From: Candidatus Gastranaerophilales bacterium
GTDB taxonomy: Bacteria; Cyanobacteriota; Vampirovibrionia; Gastranaerophilales; Gastranaerophilaceae
NCBI GenBank assembly: GCA_944324485.1
Contig: CALUWM010000010.1
Location: 1-64,000, forward strand
DNA: 64,000 nucleotides
Reading direction: 5' to 3'
Part shown: one piece after another, positions 33,999 through 42,326 of the stretch
Numbering within the stretch: the stretch's first letter is position 1
Layout of the letters: every line of letters begins with the position of its first letter
Made by a program: the position numbers and the translations under genes
Notes under the pieces: generated by a model
Database searches by the model: none
What the model saw: the letters and a program-made list of their open reading frames with translations, nothing else
What the model was told of the DNA's origin: nothing

Positions 33999-35784
33999 TT
34001 TTAACTCTCCTTGTTCTTTTTTTAGGCTTTTCTTCAGCATTAGCTTCTGTATCAGTTTCTGTTTCTTTTTTCTTAGTCTTTTTAGCTTTTCTTGAAAGTT
34101 TTTTAGGTTCAGATTTTTGTTCAGGGTCAGATTTCTGTTCAGAATTTTCAATTTCACCATTCTCCTGAACAACAGAAGTATTTTCTACCTTTTCTTTCTC
34201 AATCTCACTCACAGCTTCTTCGAGAGCAACTTTTACCTCGTTGTCATGTAAATCAACATTTTCATTTACAAGGCTTCTTTCTTCAATTGCGTCTTTTGCT
34301 CCGTCCATTACCACATCTTTAATCAAATCATCTATAAGTTCATTAACTTCCACCTTTGTTAATTCCGGCTTATTTTCCTGATTTTCAACAGATAAATTTT
34401 GCTGTAATTGTTCTCTATTTTGTCTATTTTTATTTTTATCTCTTCTTTGATTTTTATCAAATTTATAATTTTTCTGGTTTTGATTAGGTGCAACTTCATT
34501 ATTAGAACTAAAGTTTGAGCCAAAAGGACCTTTAATTTTATTCATTTTTGCTCGATTTTCACCAACTGATGTAGGTGTTGCAAATTTTAATTCATCAATT
34601 ACAAAACCTTGTCCTTGGCATTTATCACACTTTTTAGTAAATATTTCAGACAAACTTTGTCCTTGTCTATGTCTTGTTAACTCAACAAGCCCCAAATCTG
34701 ATAATTGTCCAATTTGAGGTTTTGCTTTATCCTTTTCAAGTACAAGCTCAAAATGCTCTAATAAAGCGAGTTTGTCCATTCTGCTTGCCATATCAATAAA
34801 GTCTATTACTACCATACCGCCGATATTTCTTAGTTTTAATTGACGTGCAATTTCATCTGCAGCTTGTATATTGGTTTTTAAAATTGTTTCGGCTTGATTT
34901 GACGAACTTGTAAATTTTCCTGAGTTTACGTCCACAACGGTCAAAGCCTCAGTCTGTTGAATAAATAAATATCCACCCAAAGGTAAATTAACTTTTGTAT
35001 TTAAAGAATTAATTATCTCCTTATTCACACCGGTTGCAACCAACAAAGGCTCATTTCCTTTGTGCATAACAACTTTTACCTGCATATTCCAATGTTGTAG
35101 CAGTTGAGTAGTTCTATGAAGAGCAAAAGCAGTATCAACAATAATTTCATCAACATTAGAATCGCAAGCTTCTCTTATAACTCTATATAATAAATCTTGA
35201 TCTCTATATAAAAGCGTTGGAGGAGTAGCACTATCAGCAGCATTAACGATAGAATTCCACTTTTCAAGTAAAATTTCTAAATCTTCTTGAATTTCAGCAT
35301 CAGTTTGACCTTCAGCCTCTGTTCTTACTATAACTCCGACACCCACAGGTTTAAGCAAGCTTACAATAGATTTTAACCTTGCTCTTTCTTTTTGAGAAGT
35401 AATCTTTTTAGAAACATTTACACCTTTTTCATCGGGCAATAACACCAAAAACCTTCCCGGCAAAGATAATGAAGTAGTAACCCTTGGACCTTTATGTCCT
35501 GTTGGTTCTTTTACAACTTGGACAATCAACTTTTGATTAGGTTTAACCTTTTCTTTCAAGCTACCCTTGCCCATAATATCATCTGTATGTATAAAACCCA
35601 TCCTATCGCTCATACCAACATCAACAAAGGCTGCTTCTATTGAAGGCAAAATGTTATCTACACGAGACAAATATACATCTCCTAATAAAACATCTCCCTT
35701 TGACACAAAAAACTCACAGACCTTATTATCTTCCATTAAAGCAGCGATATTATCTTTTTCTGAAATAATAATCTTTTTTGACAT
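33979..35784 (-). CDS. Ribonuclease E/G family endoribonuclease
   Basis: 601 aa from ATG 35784 (SD AAAGGA, 8 nt). N-terminal S1 domain (about 35-120: GDVLLGDVYLSRVDNILPSI, GFIHTDDI), then RNase-H-like core with GVGVIVRTEAEGQ, LTVVDVNSGKF and MVVIDFIDM (catalytic Asp residues), and the zinc-link CDKCQGQGF (CxxC). A basic, then acidic, disordered tail of about 190 residues ends KPKKRTRRVK, resembling the cyanobacterial RNase E tail. It should start mRNA decay and help rRNA processing. Lies 18 nt after the DUF2344 gene, a conserved neighbour of rne/rng in many bacteria. rne or rng cannot be fixed without a tree. Confidence 0.92.
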   Translation of the reverse strand: MSKKIIISEKDNIAALMEDNKVCEFFVSKGDVLLGDVYLSRVDNILPSIEAAFVDVGMSDRMGFIHTDDIMGKGSLKEKVKPNQKLIVQVVKEPTGHKGPRVTTSLSLPGRFLVLLPDEKGVNVSKKITSQKERARLKSIVSLLKPVGVGVIVRTEAEGQTDAEIQEDLEILLEKWNSIVNAADSATPPTLLYRDQDLLYRVIREACDSNVDEIIVDTAFALHRTTQLLQHWNMQVKVVMHKGNEPLLVATGVNKEIINSLNTKVNLPLGGYLFIQQTEALTVVDVNSGKFTSSSNQAETILKTNIQAADEIARQLKLRNIGGMVVIDFIDMASRMDKLALLEHFELVLEKDKAKPQIGQLSDLGLVELTRHRQGQSLSEIFTKKCDKCQGQGFVIDELKFATPTSVGENRAKMNKIKGPFGSNFSSNNEVAPNQNQKNYKFDKNQRRDKNKNRQNREQLQQNLSVENQENKPELTKVEVNELIDDLIKDVVMDGAKDAIEERSLVNENVDLHDNEVKVALEEAVSEIEKEKVENTSVVQENGEIENSEQKSDPEQKSEPKKLSRKAKKTKKKETETDTEANAEEKPKKRTRRVKSAKTSQ

Positions 35785-35802
35785 ATTCAATTTCCTTTAA
35801 AC

Positions 35803-36483
35803 TTATATAACTCTCATTTCAGCATCGAAAAAACTTATACGTTTAATCCTAAAAACAGAGATATCCTCAAACAAAGCCTTCAAGAATTCATCTGCACGCA
35901 AAGAAGGCGTTTCATCATTTTGACCTGTTTTCAAAACAAAAACAAGGCAATCATCCTTAATCTCCATTGATTTCAGGGAACTTCTATAATTTACAATTTT
36001 TTCTATACCTTTTTTAGTTTTCTTCTTGATCAATAATTCATCAGAAGACAAACACTTTTCTATAATATATCTTATTTTTTCAAAATTGTAAACATGATTT
36101 TTTTTAAAATCAATTTTTGCTTCATATAATGCCCATTGAATATAATTTTCCAAAGATTTAGGTTCACCCTCGGTTTGCTCAACTAAAGATACGACCTCAA
36201 TACCATTTGGAGAAAATTTATCAAATTGCGATATAAAATCGCTAGCCAAAGGTTCATAAGTTTGAAAATTGATAAGTTCACACTCAGACTCTATAAAAAT
36301 AGGTAAAGCCGGAGAATATGATACTTTTGGCATTTTATTGTAACCTTGCGAAAGAACCAACTTTAGCTCCAAGCGTCTAAAAACTTTCAAAATTAAATTT
36401 TGCCAATCCAGATGAGAAACATATTTCAACTCATCCTTTTTTGCCACCTTTAATCTATGCTTGTATATTTTGTCTTCTTGCAT
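35803..36483 (-). CDS. TIGR03936/DUF2344 family protein
   Basis: 226 aa. The opening KHRLKVAKKDELKYVSHLDW then LKVFRRLELKLVLSQGYNKM and PKVSYSPALPI matches the family pattern (F-xx-R-xx-SHLDL, RRxxLPxxxSxGFNPxPKIS). In many genomes this domain is fused to, or next to, a radical-SAM protein and precedes RNase E/G. Here it stands alone, and no radical-SAM gene is present. Function unknown; a role linked to RNase or ribosomal RNA is inferred from context. Its start lies inside the upstream small gene (29-nt overlap). Confidence 0.85.
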   Translation of the reverse strand: MQEDKIYKHRLKVAKKDELKYVSHLDWQNLILKVFRRLELKLVLSQGYNKMPKVSYSPALPIFIESECELINFQTYEPLASDFISQFDKFSPNGIEVVSLVEQTEGEPKSLENYIQWALYEAKIDFKKNHVYNFEKIRYIIEKCLSSDELLIKKKTKKGIEKIVNYRSSLKSMEIKDDCLVFVLKTGQNDETPSLRADEFLKALFEDISVFRIKRISFFDAEMRVI

Positions 36484-36679
36484 TATTTACTTTTTTAATA
36501 AAATCCAATTCCCTATTTTGTTCTGATGTAAAATCACATCTGGAGAGCACATGACTTTGAAGTTCATTAAAATAATCAATCTCATTAATTGTTTTATCAA
36601 GTTGATCTTTTTTAATTTCCTTTACTAGCCTTGACAATATTCTTTTATTTATAAATTCATCTTCAAAAAAACTTTTCAT
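36455..36679 (-). CDS. Small helical protein, unknown
   Basis: 74 aa, helical and charged (FINKRILSRLVKEIKKDQLD, ELQSHVLSRCDFTSEQNREL). No signal peptide. Its 3' end overlaps the DUF2344 gene by 29 nt, so the two are likely coupled. No SD; an AT-rich TATTTT lies six bases before ATG. No family recognised. Confidence 0.6.
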   Translation of the reverse strand: MKSFFEDEFINKRILSRLVKEIKKDQLDKTINEIDYFNELQSHVLSRCDFTSEQNRELDFIKKVNNARRQNIQA

Positions 36680-36736
36680 AATAAGAAAATAACATTTTAT
36701 ACAAATTTTGGCAGAAAATTAAAAATACGTAACATT

Positions 36737-37423
36737 TTAAGAGAAAAAATGTCCTCTTTTTGAATTTAAAGTTATATTATCAAAGGAATACAAAGCAGCA
36801 GGACGCTTTGAAACAGATTTTGTGTATTCATTTGTTTCAACCAAAATATTTGATGATAACATTTTTTTTCTGAAATTTCTTTTATCCAAAGTTTTTTTCA
36901 AAATTAATTCATAAGATTTTTGCAATTCAGTTAAAGTAAACTTTTTAGGCAAAAGTTGAAATGCAATAGGACATAACTCCAATCTTTCCCTTGTTCTTTT
37001 TAAAGAATACTCAATAATTTCTTTATGGTCAAAAGCCAAAGGAGGCAATTTTTCAACATCATGCCACTGTACATCTGCCACGCCTTCAGTATTTTTAACA
37101 TCCAATTTAATATCTTCTGCTCTCAAAAGTGCAAAATAAGCACATGTGATGACACGAGCATTAGGATAACGCAAAGGATCACCAAAGGTATATAGTTGCT
37201 CAAGATAAATATTTTGAACAGTTGTTTTTTCTTTTAATACCCTTAAAGCAGCATCATCAATATTTTCAGACAATCTTATAAATCCCCCCGGAATTGCCCA
37301 TTTACCTCTAAATGGTTCATTTTCACGCTTTACAAGGAGAACTTTAAGTTTATCATTATGAATTGTTAAAATTACAACGTCAACCGTAACTTCATGTGTT
37401 TTTGTTTCAGCAAATGTTCTCAT
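36737..37423 (-). CDS. NrtR-like transcription regulator with a degenerate Nudix domain
   Basis: 228 aa. N-terminal Nudix fold (about 10-145: TVDVVILTIHNDKLKVLLVK, REN, GKWAIPGGFIR) plus a C-terminal winged helix (KFTLTELQKSYELILKKTLD then KRNFRKKMLSS), the NrtR architecture. In NrtR the Nudix part senses ADP-ribose and the winged helix represses NAD genes. The Nudix box reads GFIRLSE...RVLKEKTTV: two of the Glu of REUXEEXGU are replaced (Val and Lys), so hydrolysis is unlikely and a sensing role is favoured. No NAD gene is adjacent. Promoter TTGCCT-17-TAGTAT lies six bases before ATG. Confidence 0.85.
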   Translation of the reverse strand: MRTFAETKTHEVTVDVVILTIHNDKLKVLLVKRENEPFRGKWAIPGGFIRLSENIDDAALRVLKEKTTVQNIYLEQLYTFGDPLRYPNARVITCAYFALLRAEDIKLDVKNTEGVADVQWHDVEKLPPLAFDHKEIIEYSLKRTRERLELCPIAFQLLPKKFTLTELQKSYELILKKTLDKRNFRKKMLSSNILVETNEYTKSVSKRPAALYSFDNITLNSKRGHFFS

Positions 37424-37458
37424 ATGCCTATACTACAATAAACTCAGATTAAAGGCAA
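37424..37458 (-). promoter_or_regulatory. Promoter of the NrtR-like gene (leaderless type)
   Basis: On the minus strand TTGCCT (37453-37458), 17-bp spacer, TAGTAT (37430-37435), then six bases to the ATG at 37423. The expected transcription start is the ATG itself. An AGG inside the six bases could act as a very short SD. Confidence 0.55.
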
Positions 37459-37476
37459 GAAGTACACTTAATTTTA

Positions 37477-37752
37477 TTAAACTGAAACTTGAGCCTTTCT
37501 GGACTCAAGATAATTCAACAAACATAAAGCAAGTTGATCCGGACAACTTGTAGGTCTTGCACCACAAGTTATACCTTTTAATTTAGCAATTACATCATTT
37601 ATATTCATACCAATGACAAGATTTCTTATTCCTTTGTGATTACCATCGCAACCACCAATAAAATCGACATCTTTTATAATGTCATTTTCGATTTCAACAT
37701 CTATTCTTTTACAACATGTTCCTACTGTTAAGTAATTAATTTGTTCACGCAT
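37477..37752 (-). CDS. TSCPD domain protein
   Basis: 91 aa. Contains the family signature PTSCPDQLA near residue 70, plus TVGTCCKRIDVEI, GGCDGNHKG and GITCGARP. The conserved Cys suggest metal or redox chemistry. The domain also occurs at the C-terminus of some class II ribonucleotide reductases; stand-alone members (TIGR03905 type) are of unknown function. SD GAGAGGA 6 nt before ATG. Divergent from pgeF, 35 nt apart. Confidence 0.88.
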   Translation of the reverse strand: MREQINYLTVGTCCKRIDVEIENDIIKDVDFIGGCDGNHKGIRNLVIGMNINDVIAKLKGITCGARPTSCPDQLALCLLNYLESRKAQVSV

Positions 37753-37775
37753 TTTAAATCCTCTCTCTAATATGA

Positions 37776-37787
37776 TATAATTCTTTT
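37776..37787 (+). promoter_or_regulatory. -10 box immediately before pgeF (leaderless type)
   Basis: TATAAT at 37776-37781, then six bases, then the ATG at 37788. No SD. -35 weak (TTTAAA at 37753-37758). Confidence 0.5.
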
Positions 37788-38483
37788 ATGTTTTATGTCA
37801 AACAAATTGAAAATAAAAATATATACTGTTCAGATTTTTTAAATAATCTTGAACACTTTTTTACATCAAGAGACTTGCTTGTTAAAAATAATTTAAATGC
37901 AATATCCAAATATTTAAATATCAAGCCGGAAAATTTATTACGCCCAAATCAAACCCACGAAGATAATATTGAAATAGCAAAAGAAAACATAAAAGAATAC
38001 AAAAACACTGATGCTTTAATTGTTGAAGATAATAACATTGCAATCTATCTGAATTTTGCAGACTGTACACCTGTAATTTTATATGACCCAATAGGAAATA
38101 TAGGAGCAATAGCTCACGCAGGATGGAGAGGTACAGCAAAAAAAATTGCACAAAAAACCGTTTTAAAAATGCAAAAAATATATAACTCAAAACCCGAAAA
38201 CATTATAGCAGTGATTGGACCTTGCATTTCATTTGAATATTTTGAAACTTCAGATGAAGCAATTAAAGAACTTTCAAAAACAATATCTGACACAAATGGA
38301 CTTTTTAGAGGTAATTACGCTGATTTAAAGAAAATTAATGAAAGACAATTATTAGAAATCGGGGTCAAAAAAATTGACATTTGCCCATACTGCACAATTA
38401 AAGACAATGATAAATTTTTTTCTTACAGAAAAGAAAACGCAACAAAACTAAGACACAGTGCTGTTATTAAATTAAAAAACTAA
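37788..38483 (+). CDS. pgeF: Peptidoglycan editing factor PgeF / purine nucleoside phosphorylase family (YfiH)
   Basis: 231 aa. Motifs of the YfiH/DUF152 family: RPNQTHEDNI, LNFADCTPVILYDP, AIAHAGWRGTAKKI and VIGPCISFEYFE, holding the conserved His and Cys metal or active-site residues. Family members remove misincorporated L-Ser peptides from peptidoglycan precursors in E. coli and also show purine nucleoside phosphorylase activity. Slightly short (E. coli 243 aa). Overlaps the convergent sigma-like gene by 4 nt. Confidence 0.9.
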   Translation: MFYVKQIENKNIYCSDFLNNLEHFFTSRDLLVKNNLNAISKYLNIKPENLLRPNQTHEDNIEIAKENIKEYKNTDALIVEDNNIAIYLNFADCTPVILYDPIGNIGAIAHAGWRGTAKKIAQKTVLKMQKIYNSKPENIIAVIGPCISFEYFETSDEAIKELSKTISDTNGLFRGNYADLKKINERQLLEIGVKKIDICPYCTIKDNDKFFSYRKENATKLRHSAVIKLKN

Positions 38484-39145
38484 ATATTTTCACGAGTAAG
38501 TCTTATTAACTCAACAAATCTTTTGGAAAGTTCGACCTGAGATATTTTCATTTCTCTAGCTATTTCCATTTGATTATATCTTTTCATATACCTAAGTGAA
38601 AAAATTTCATAGTATCGTTTTTTTGGAAATTTATCACTTATCATTTTTACTACATGAATTAACTTATCAACAGTATGTTCTGATACTCTTTTTTGCGGAC
38701 AAAATTCAAGCGGATCAATCAACATCTCAACCGCATCATATTTTTCACTTCTTTGTATTTCTTCTTTTAAATTAACTATATCTTGTTTGATTTTATGACG
38801 TTCAAACTCCTGTTCGAGTTCTTCTTTTTCGTCAAGAGGTGATTTTTTAACACTTACGATATCATCTTGGAGTCTGGCATTTTGCTCAATTTGTTTATAT
38901 AAACGAGTTTCATCAAACTTTTTTTTCTCTTTTATAATTTGCTCCATACAAGAATCACAAATCATAGCCAAGTGCCTTCTTAAACGAGACATATCGCGAA
39001 TTGCATCAATCAAAAGATATGATTTTTTATATATAGCATCACAAAATAAATCAATCAACTCCTCATGCCCTTTAAACTTAGGGCTTTCCCTGATGACGGA
39101 TTCAATCAATGCTCTATGGTCTTTGTTAATTTGAACTTTTTTCAT
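38480..39145 (-). CDS. Protein with a C-terminal sigma-70 region 4-like helix-turn-helix
   Basis: 221 aa from ATG 39145; TTG at 39157 is an alternative. The last 50 residues (KKRYYEIFSLRYMKRYNQME then IAREMKISQVELSKRFVELI) read as a sigma region 4 HTH: an FxLRYxxxxxxxEIAxxMxIS pattern. The middle is a Glu/Lys-rich coiled coil. The N-terminal part (HEELIDLFCDAIYKKSYLLI, RDMSRLRRHLAMICDS) is helical and might be a remnant of region 2, though no -10-melting aromatic motif is evident. Either a divergent sigma or a stand-alone regulator. No anti-sigma neighbour. Confidence 0.6.
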   Translation of the reverse strand: MKKVQINKDHRALIESVIRESPKFKGHEELIDLFCDAIYKKSYLLIDAIRDMSRLRRHLAMICDSCMEQIIKEKKKFDETRLYKQIEQNARLQDDIVSVKKSPLDEKEELEQEFERHKIKQDIVNLKEEIQRSEKYDAVEMLIDPLEFCPQKRVSEHTVDKLIHVVKMISDKFPKKRYYEIFSLRYMKRYNQMEIAREMKISQVELSKRFVELIRLTRENI

Positions 39146-39335
39146 TTTTAAAACCAACTTTTAATAAAATACTAGTATAAATAATTCCATTTTTAAACTT
39201 TCTTAATAATTTTGTAACAATTATACATGTGTTTTTCGGGTAAATGGTTGATTTTATTATTTTTTTTGAACTTAGTTTATTTTAGATATATAATAGTTAT
39301 TATAAGCGTTATTGTCTTAATTTGACTTGGAATAA

Positions 39336-41513
39336 ATGAAAAGATTTTATATAAAATTTCTGACAGTTTTTATATTTTTCTCTTTGCTCTTAGGGCAAAG
39401 TGCTTATTGTGCTTCGGGAGTTGATGTAAAAGAATTTAAAAGATTGAAAAATATTAAATCATTATTCAAGAAAAAAGAAAAAAACAACTCCCCTAAAGAA
39501 ATAAAACTTGAAGAAATACCTCTTGATAAATCCACATTTTCATCATTCGAAGATATAGATGATGATATGTATTCTAACCCCGTTATACAAGACAATGACG
39601 AAAAACAAATTAACAACAAAAAAAAGAAAAAGAAATCCTTATTCAATTTCAAACGCAAAAATAAAAAAGAAGAAAACAAACAAGATGAAATAATAGAAGA
39701 AGAAATAAACGAACAAAATTCATCTGAAATAAATGAAATAGAACAAGGAACATACATAAACGACACTGATTTAGTTTATATAAAAGAAGTAGAAATCTAT
39801 GGCAACAATCTTCTTGATGCAAGCTATATAAAAGACCAAATAAAATCAAAAGAAGGCTACCAATATATCCGCTCCGAAGTTTCAAACGACTTAAAAACGC
39901 TATATGGAACAGGATTTTTTACACAAAACATAAGAGCGCTGCCAATTAGAATTGATGACAATAACGTAAAATTAAGAATCATTTTAGAAGAAAACCCACC
40001 CGTTGCAGGTTTTAACATAACCGGCAACAAAAGTATTCCAACTTCTGAAATAATGAATATTTTAAATGAGTACAAAGGTTTGCCTCAAAATATTTTAAGC
40101 TTAAATAACGCAATAAATCAAATACAAGAGCTGTACTCATCAAGAGGCTATATTCTTGCCAGAGTTACAAAAGTATCAGATGATCCTGACGGATTTATAA
40201 ATATAGAAATAAACGAAGGAATCATAGGGGATATAATAGTTGAAGGAAACAACAAAACCAAAGATTTTATTGTTAAAAGAAATATTTTCCTTCAACCGGG
40301 TTCAGTTTATAACGAAAATACCATGAGGTCTGATATTCTTAGGCTAATGGGGACTCAAGCATTTAAAGATGTACAAAGAGAACTGAAACAAGATGAAAGA
40401 ACAGGACTTTATGATGTATATATAGCTCTTGAAGAACAAAGAACAGGAAGAATATCTCTTGGGGTTGGTATTGATTCAGCTTCAGGGTTCTTTGGTTCAG
40501 TTGGCTTTGGCGAAAACAATTTTAGAGGACTTGGACAAAAACTTAACTTAAACTTACTTGCAGGTACAGGTATTTTAATGAATGACAGTTCAGTCATTAA
40601 TAAAGCCAATTTGCAAGGTGAAATAAGCTTTTTAGAGCCAATGTTTAAGCGTGAAAATCAATCACTTGCAATCAGAGGATTTGCAAGATATTACGGCAGC
40701 TATCAGGTACCGTTAGCAATTGAAAAAAGATTTGGTGCCGAAGCTACTATTTCAAGAAAATTTATAACATATAAAAACTTATCCGGTTCACTTGGCTTTG
40801 GAGTTGAGAGCGTCAACCTGTCTGAAGGCGATGAAGGAACTATTAGAAACAAATATTTATCCCATGGTGTACCTTGGGCACTACGTGAAAAAGAACTTGA
40901 CGGCGGCTTCTTTATAAAAATAACCCCCGCGCTCACCTATGACACGAGAGATAGTGCAGTTAATGCTCGCAGAGGTGTACTTGCAAGGGCTATGTTTGAA
41001 GAAAATTTAGGAATTTCAGGAGAAACATTCGGAAAATTACACGGTATGATTAGAAAATTCACTCCTTTAGGTAAAAAATCTTCAATAGTCCTGACTGCTA
41101 AAGCAGGTGGAAAACTTCATGGGGACATGCCTGAATTTGCAAGCTTCGCCCTTGGCGGTCCATACACAATAAGAGGTTTCAATATTTCAGAAGTAGGTGT
41201 TGGCGATGGCTATATGATGGGAAGTGCTGAAGTAAGAGTACCTATACCATTTATAGACAGGCTTACATCAAATTCATTCCTAAATAACTTAAGGCTTGCA
41301 GCATTTGTTGATGCCGGAACATTATTTAACAAATCAATCGGTTCTGAAATATATGATAAACCGGGATACGCTATCACCGCAGGCGTAGGATTAAGGGTAT
41401 TTATTCCGGGGTTAGGACCAATTAACTTAGATTATGGTATTCCTCTTACAAATACTTGCGGTGTAGACAGAGGTTCAGGCTTCTTCACTTTTGGTATGGG
41501 TGAAATGTACTAA
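39336..41513 (+). CDS. bamA: Outer-membrane assembly protein, Omp85/BamA family
   Basis: 725 aa. Signal peptide about 1-26 (hydrophobic FLTVFIFFSLLLGQ, cleavage near YCA). Residues about 35-145 are a Lys/Glu/Asn-rich low-complexity linker. POTRA domains follow (about 148-375; NLLDASYIKDQIKSKEGYQY, VAGFNITGNKSIPTSEIMNI, GDIIVEGNNKTKDFIVKRNI), then a 16-strand barrel (about 375-725) with LGGPYTIRGFNISEVG (the Omp85 RGF signature) and LRLAAFVDAGTLF. It folds and inserts beta-barrel proteins, and proves a diderm envelope. TamA-like or Oep80-like variants cannot be ruled out. No lpxD or skp neighbours. Confidence 0.85.
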   Translation: MKRFYIKFLTVFIFFSLLLGQSAYCASGVDVKEFKRLKNIKSLFKKKEKNNSPKEIKLEEIPLDKSTFSSFEDIDDDMYSNPVIQDNDEKQINNKKKKKKSLFNFKRKNKKEENKQDEIIEEEINEQNSSEINEIEQGTYINDTDLVYIKEVEIYGNNLLDASYIKDQIKSKEGYQYIRSEVSNDLKTLYGTGFFTQNIRALPIRIDDNNVKLRIILEENPPVAGFNITGNKSIPTSEIMNILNEYKGLPQNILSLNNAINQIQELYSSRGYILARVTKVSDDPDGFINIEINEGIIGDIIVEGNNKTKDFIVKRNIFLQPGSVYNENTMRSDILRLMGTQAFKDVQRELKQDERTGLYDVYIALEEQRTGRISLGVGIDSASGFFGSVGFGENNFRGLGQKLNLNLLAGTGILMNDSSVINKANLQGEISFLEPMFKRENQSLAIRGFARYYGSYQVPLAIEKRFGAEATISRKFITYKNLSGSLGFGVESVNLSEGDEGTIRNKYLSHGVPWALREKELDGGFFIKITPALTYDTRDSAVNARRGVLARAMFEENLGISGETFGKLHGMIRKFTPLGKKSSIVLTAKAGGKLHGDMPEFASFALGGPYTIRGFNISEVGVGDGYMMGSAEVRVPIPFIDRLTSNSFLNNLRLAAFVDAGTLFNKSIGSEIYDKPGYAITAGVGLRVFIPGLGPINLDYGIPLTNTCGVDRGSGFFTFGMGEMY

Positions 41514-41585
41514 AAGTAAATTTTTATAAAAAAACCATGACAATTGCTTTAATGTAAGCAAATACCAAATATAAAATAAAGCAAA

Positions 41586-42326
41586 TTAAACTTTCATTCT
41601 TCCGTTCAAATTTTTATTTGCAAATGCCATATAACTTGTCATGGAAGGAAATTGCTTTCTATTATACAAACCGGTACCCACTCTTGAAGGGTCATAGTAT
41701 GGCTTGTGCGGTTCATTTTTTAAGTCAGGATTATTTTTTTCCATTCTTTTTTGAACAAAATACGCACTAACATCACGAATAATAGGTGTTAAAATAGAAC
41801 AGCCTATAACTGCACCCGCAAAGGCACCTGCAACACTTGCAGCAGCCTTGACATTATCTTTGTACGCTTCTTTAGCAGTTTCGGTGATACTATCTGACAA
41901 ATTGCCATTTTCAAAAAAAGCTTTTTTCATAGCAACAGCCAATTTAGGTTTTTTAAAAATACCTTTCTCTGCTTTATTAATGGCTCTTTTAGCAAAATCA
42001 GTTGCTTTATCAGCTAATTTATCTCCCATATTGTCGACATAATTAGCTGCTGATTTTTCAAGATATTTAATTAATTTTCTTGTCATTAAAAAATAAATGC
42101 CGATATTTGCAACACCCGTTGCAACGCCTGCAGGAATTAAAAATTTCTTATCCTCAGGACGTGTATTTTTATCTATTGCAGTAGCAGTCGTATTACTTGC
42201 AGCAGCAAATAACATACCGATTGCATTTAAACACAATAATGTATTTCCTGCGTCTTTAGGGTTTGGAGAGCATTTTCTAAGTAATTCCCAAACTCCCTTG
42301 CCTGTTTTTTGCATATCGGCAGCCAT
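41586..42326 (-). CDS. Unknown membrane-associated protein, partner of the upstream gene
   Basis: 246 aa, no signal peptide. Hydrophobic segments at about 28-45 (LLCLNAIGMLFAAASNTTA), 63-80 and 160-180 (AAASVAGAFAGAVIGCSILT); a Lys/Ala-rich amphipathic region lies between. The C-terminal part (VGTGLYNRKQFPSMTSYMAF) is Tyr/Asn-rich. No family recognised. Starts by TAATG overlap with the previous stop and has SD GGAGG, so strongly coupled to it, the same design as the A/B pair at 23126. Confidence 0.7.
   Translation of the reverse strand: MAADMQKTGKGVWELLRKCSPNPKDAGNTLLCLNAIGMLFAAASNTTATAIDKNTRPEDKKFLIPAGVATGVANIGIYFLMTRKLIKYLEKSAANYVDNMGDKLADKATDFAKRAINKAEKGIFKKPKLAVAMKKAFFENGNLSDSITETAKEAYKDNVKAAASVAGAFAGAVIGCSILTPIIRDVSAYFVQKRMEKNNPDLKNEPHKPYYDPSRVGTGLYNRKQFPSMTSYMAFANKNLNGRMKV

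Noticed and set aside
33999-34172. N-terminal extension of the exported protein at 33567
   Set aside because: It only mirrors the RNase tail in another frame (Lys/Leu-rich). GTG 33998 with SD AAGGAG and a clean signal peptide is the better start.
41544-41561. Hairpin TTGCTT/AAGCAA after bamA as terminator
   Set aside because: Six-base arms and no T run on either strand; too weak to call.
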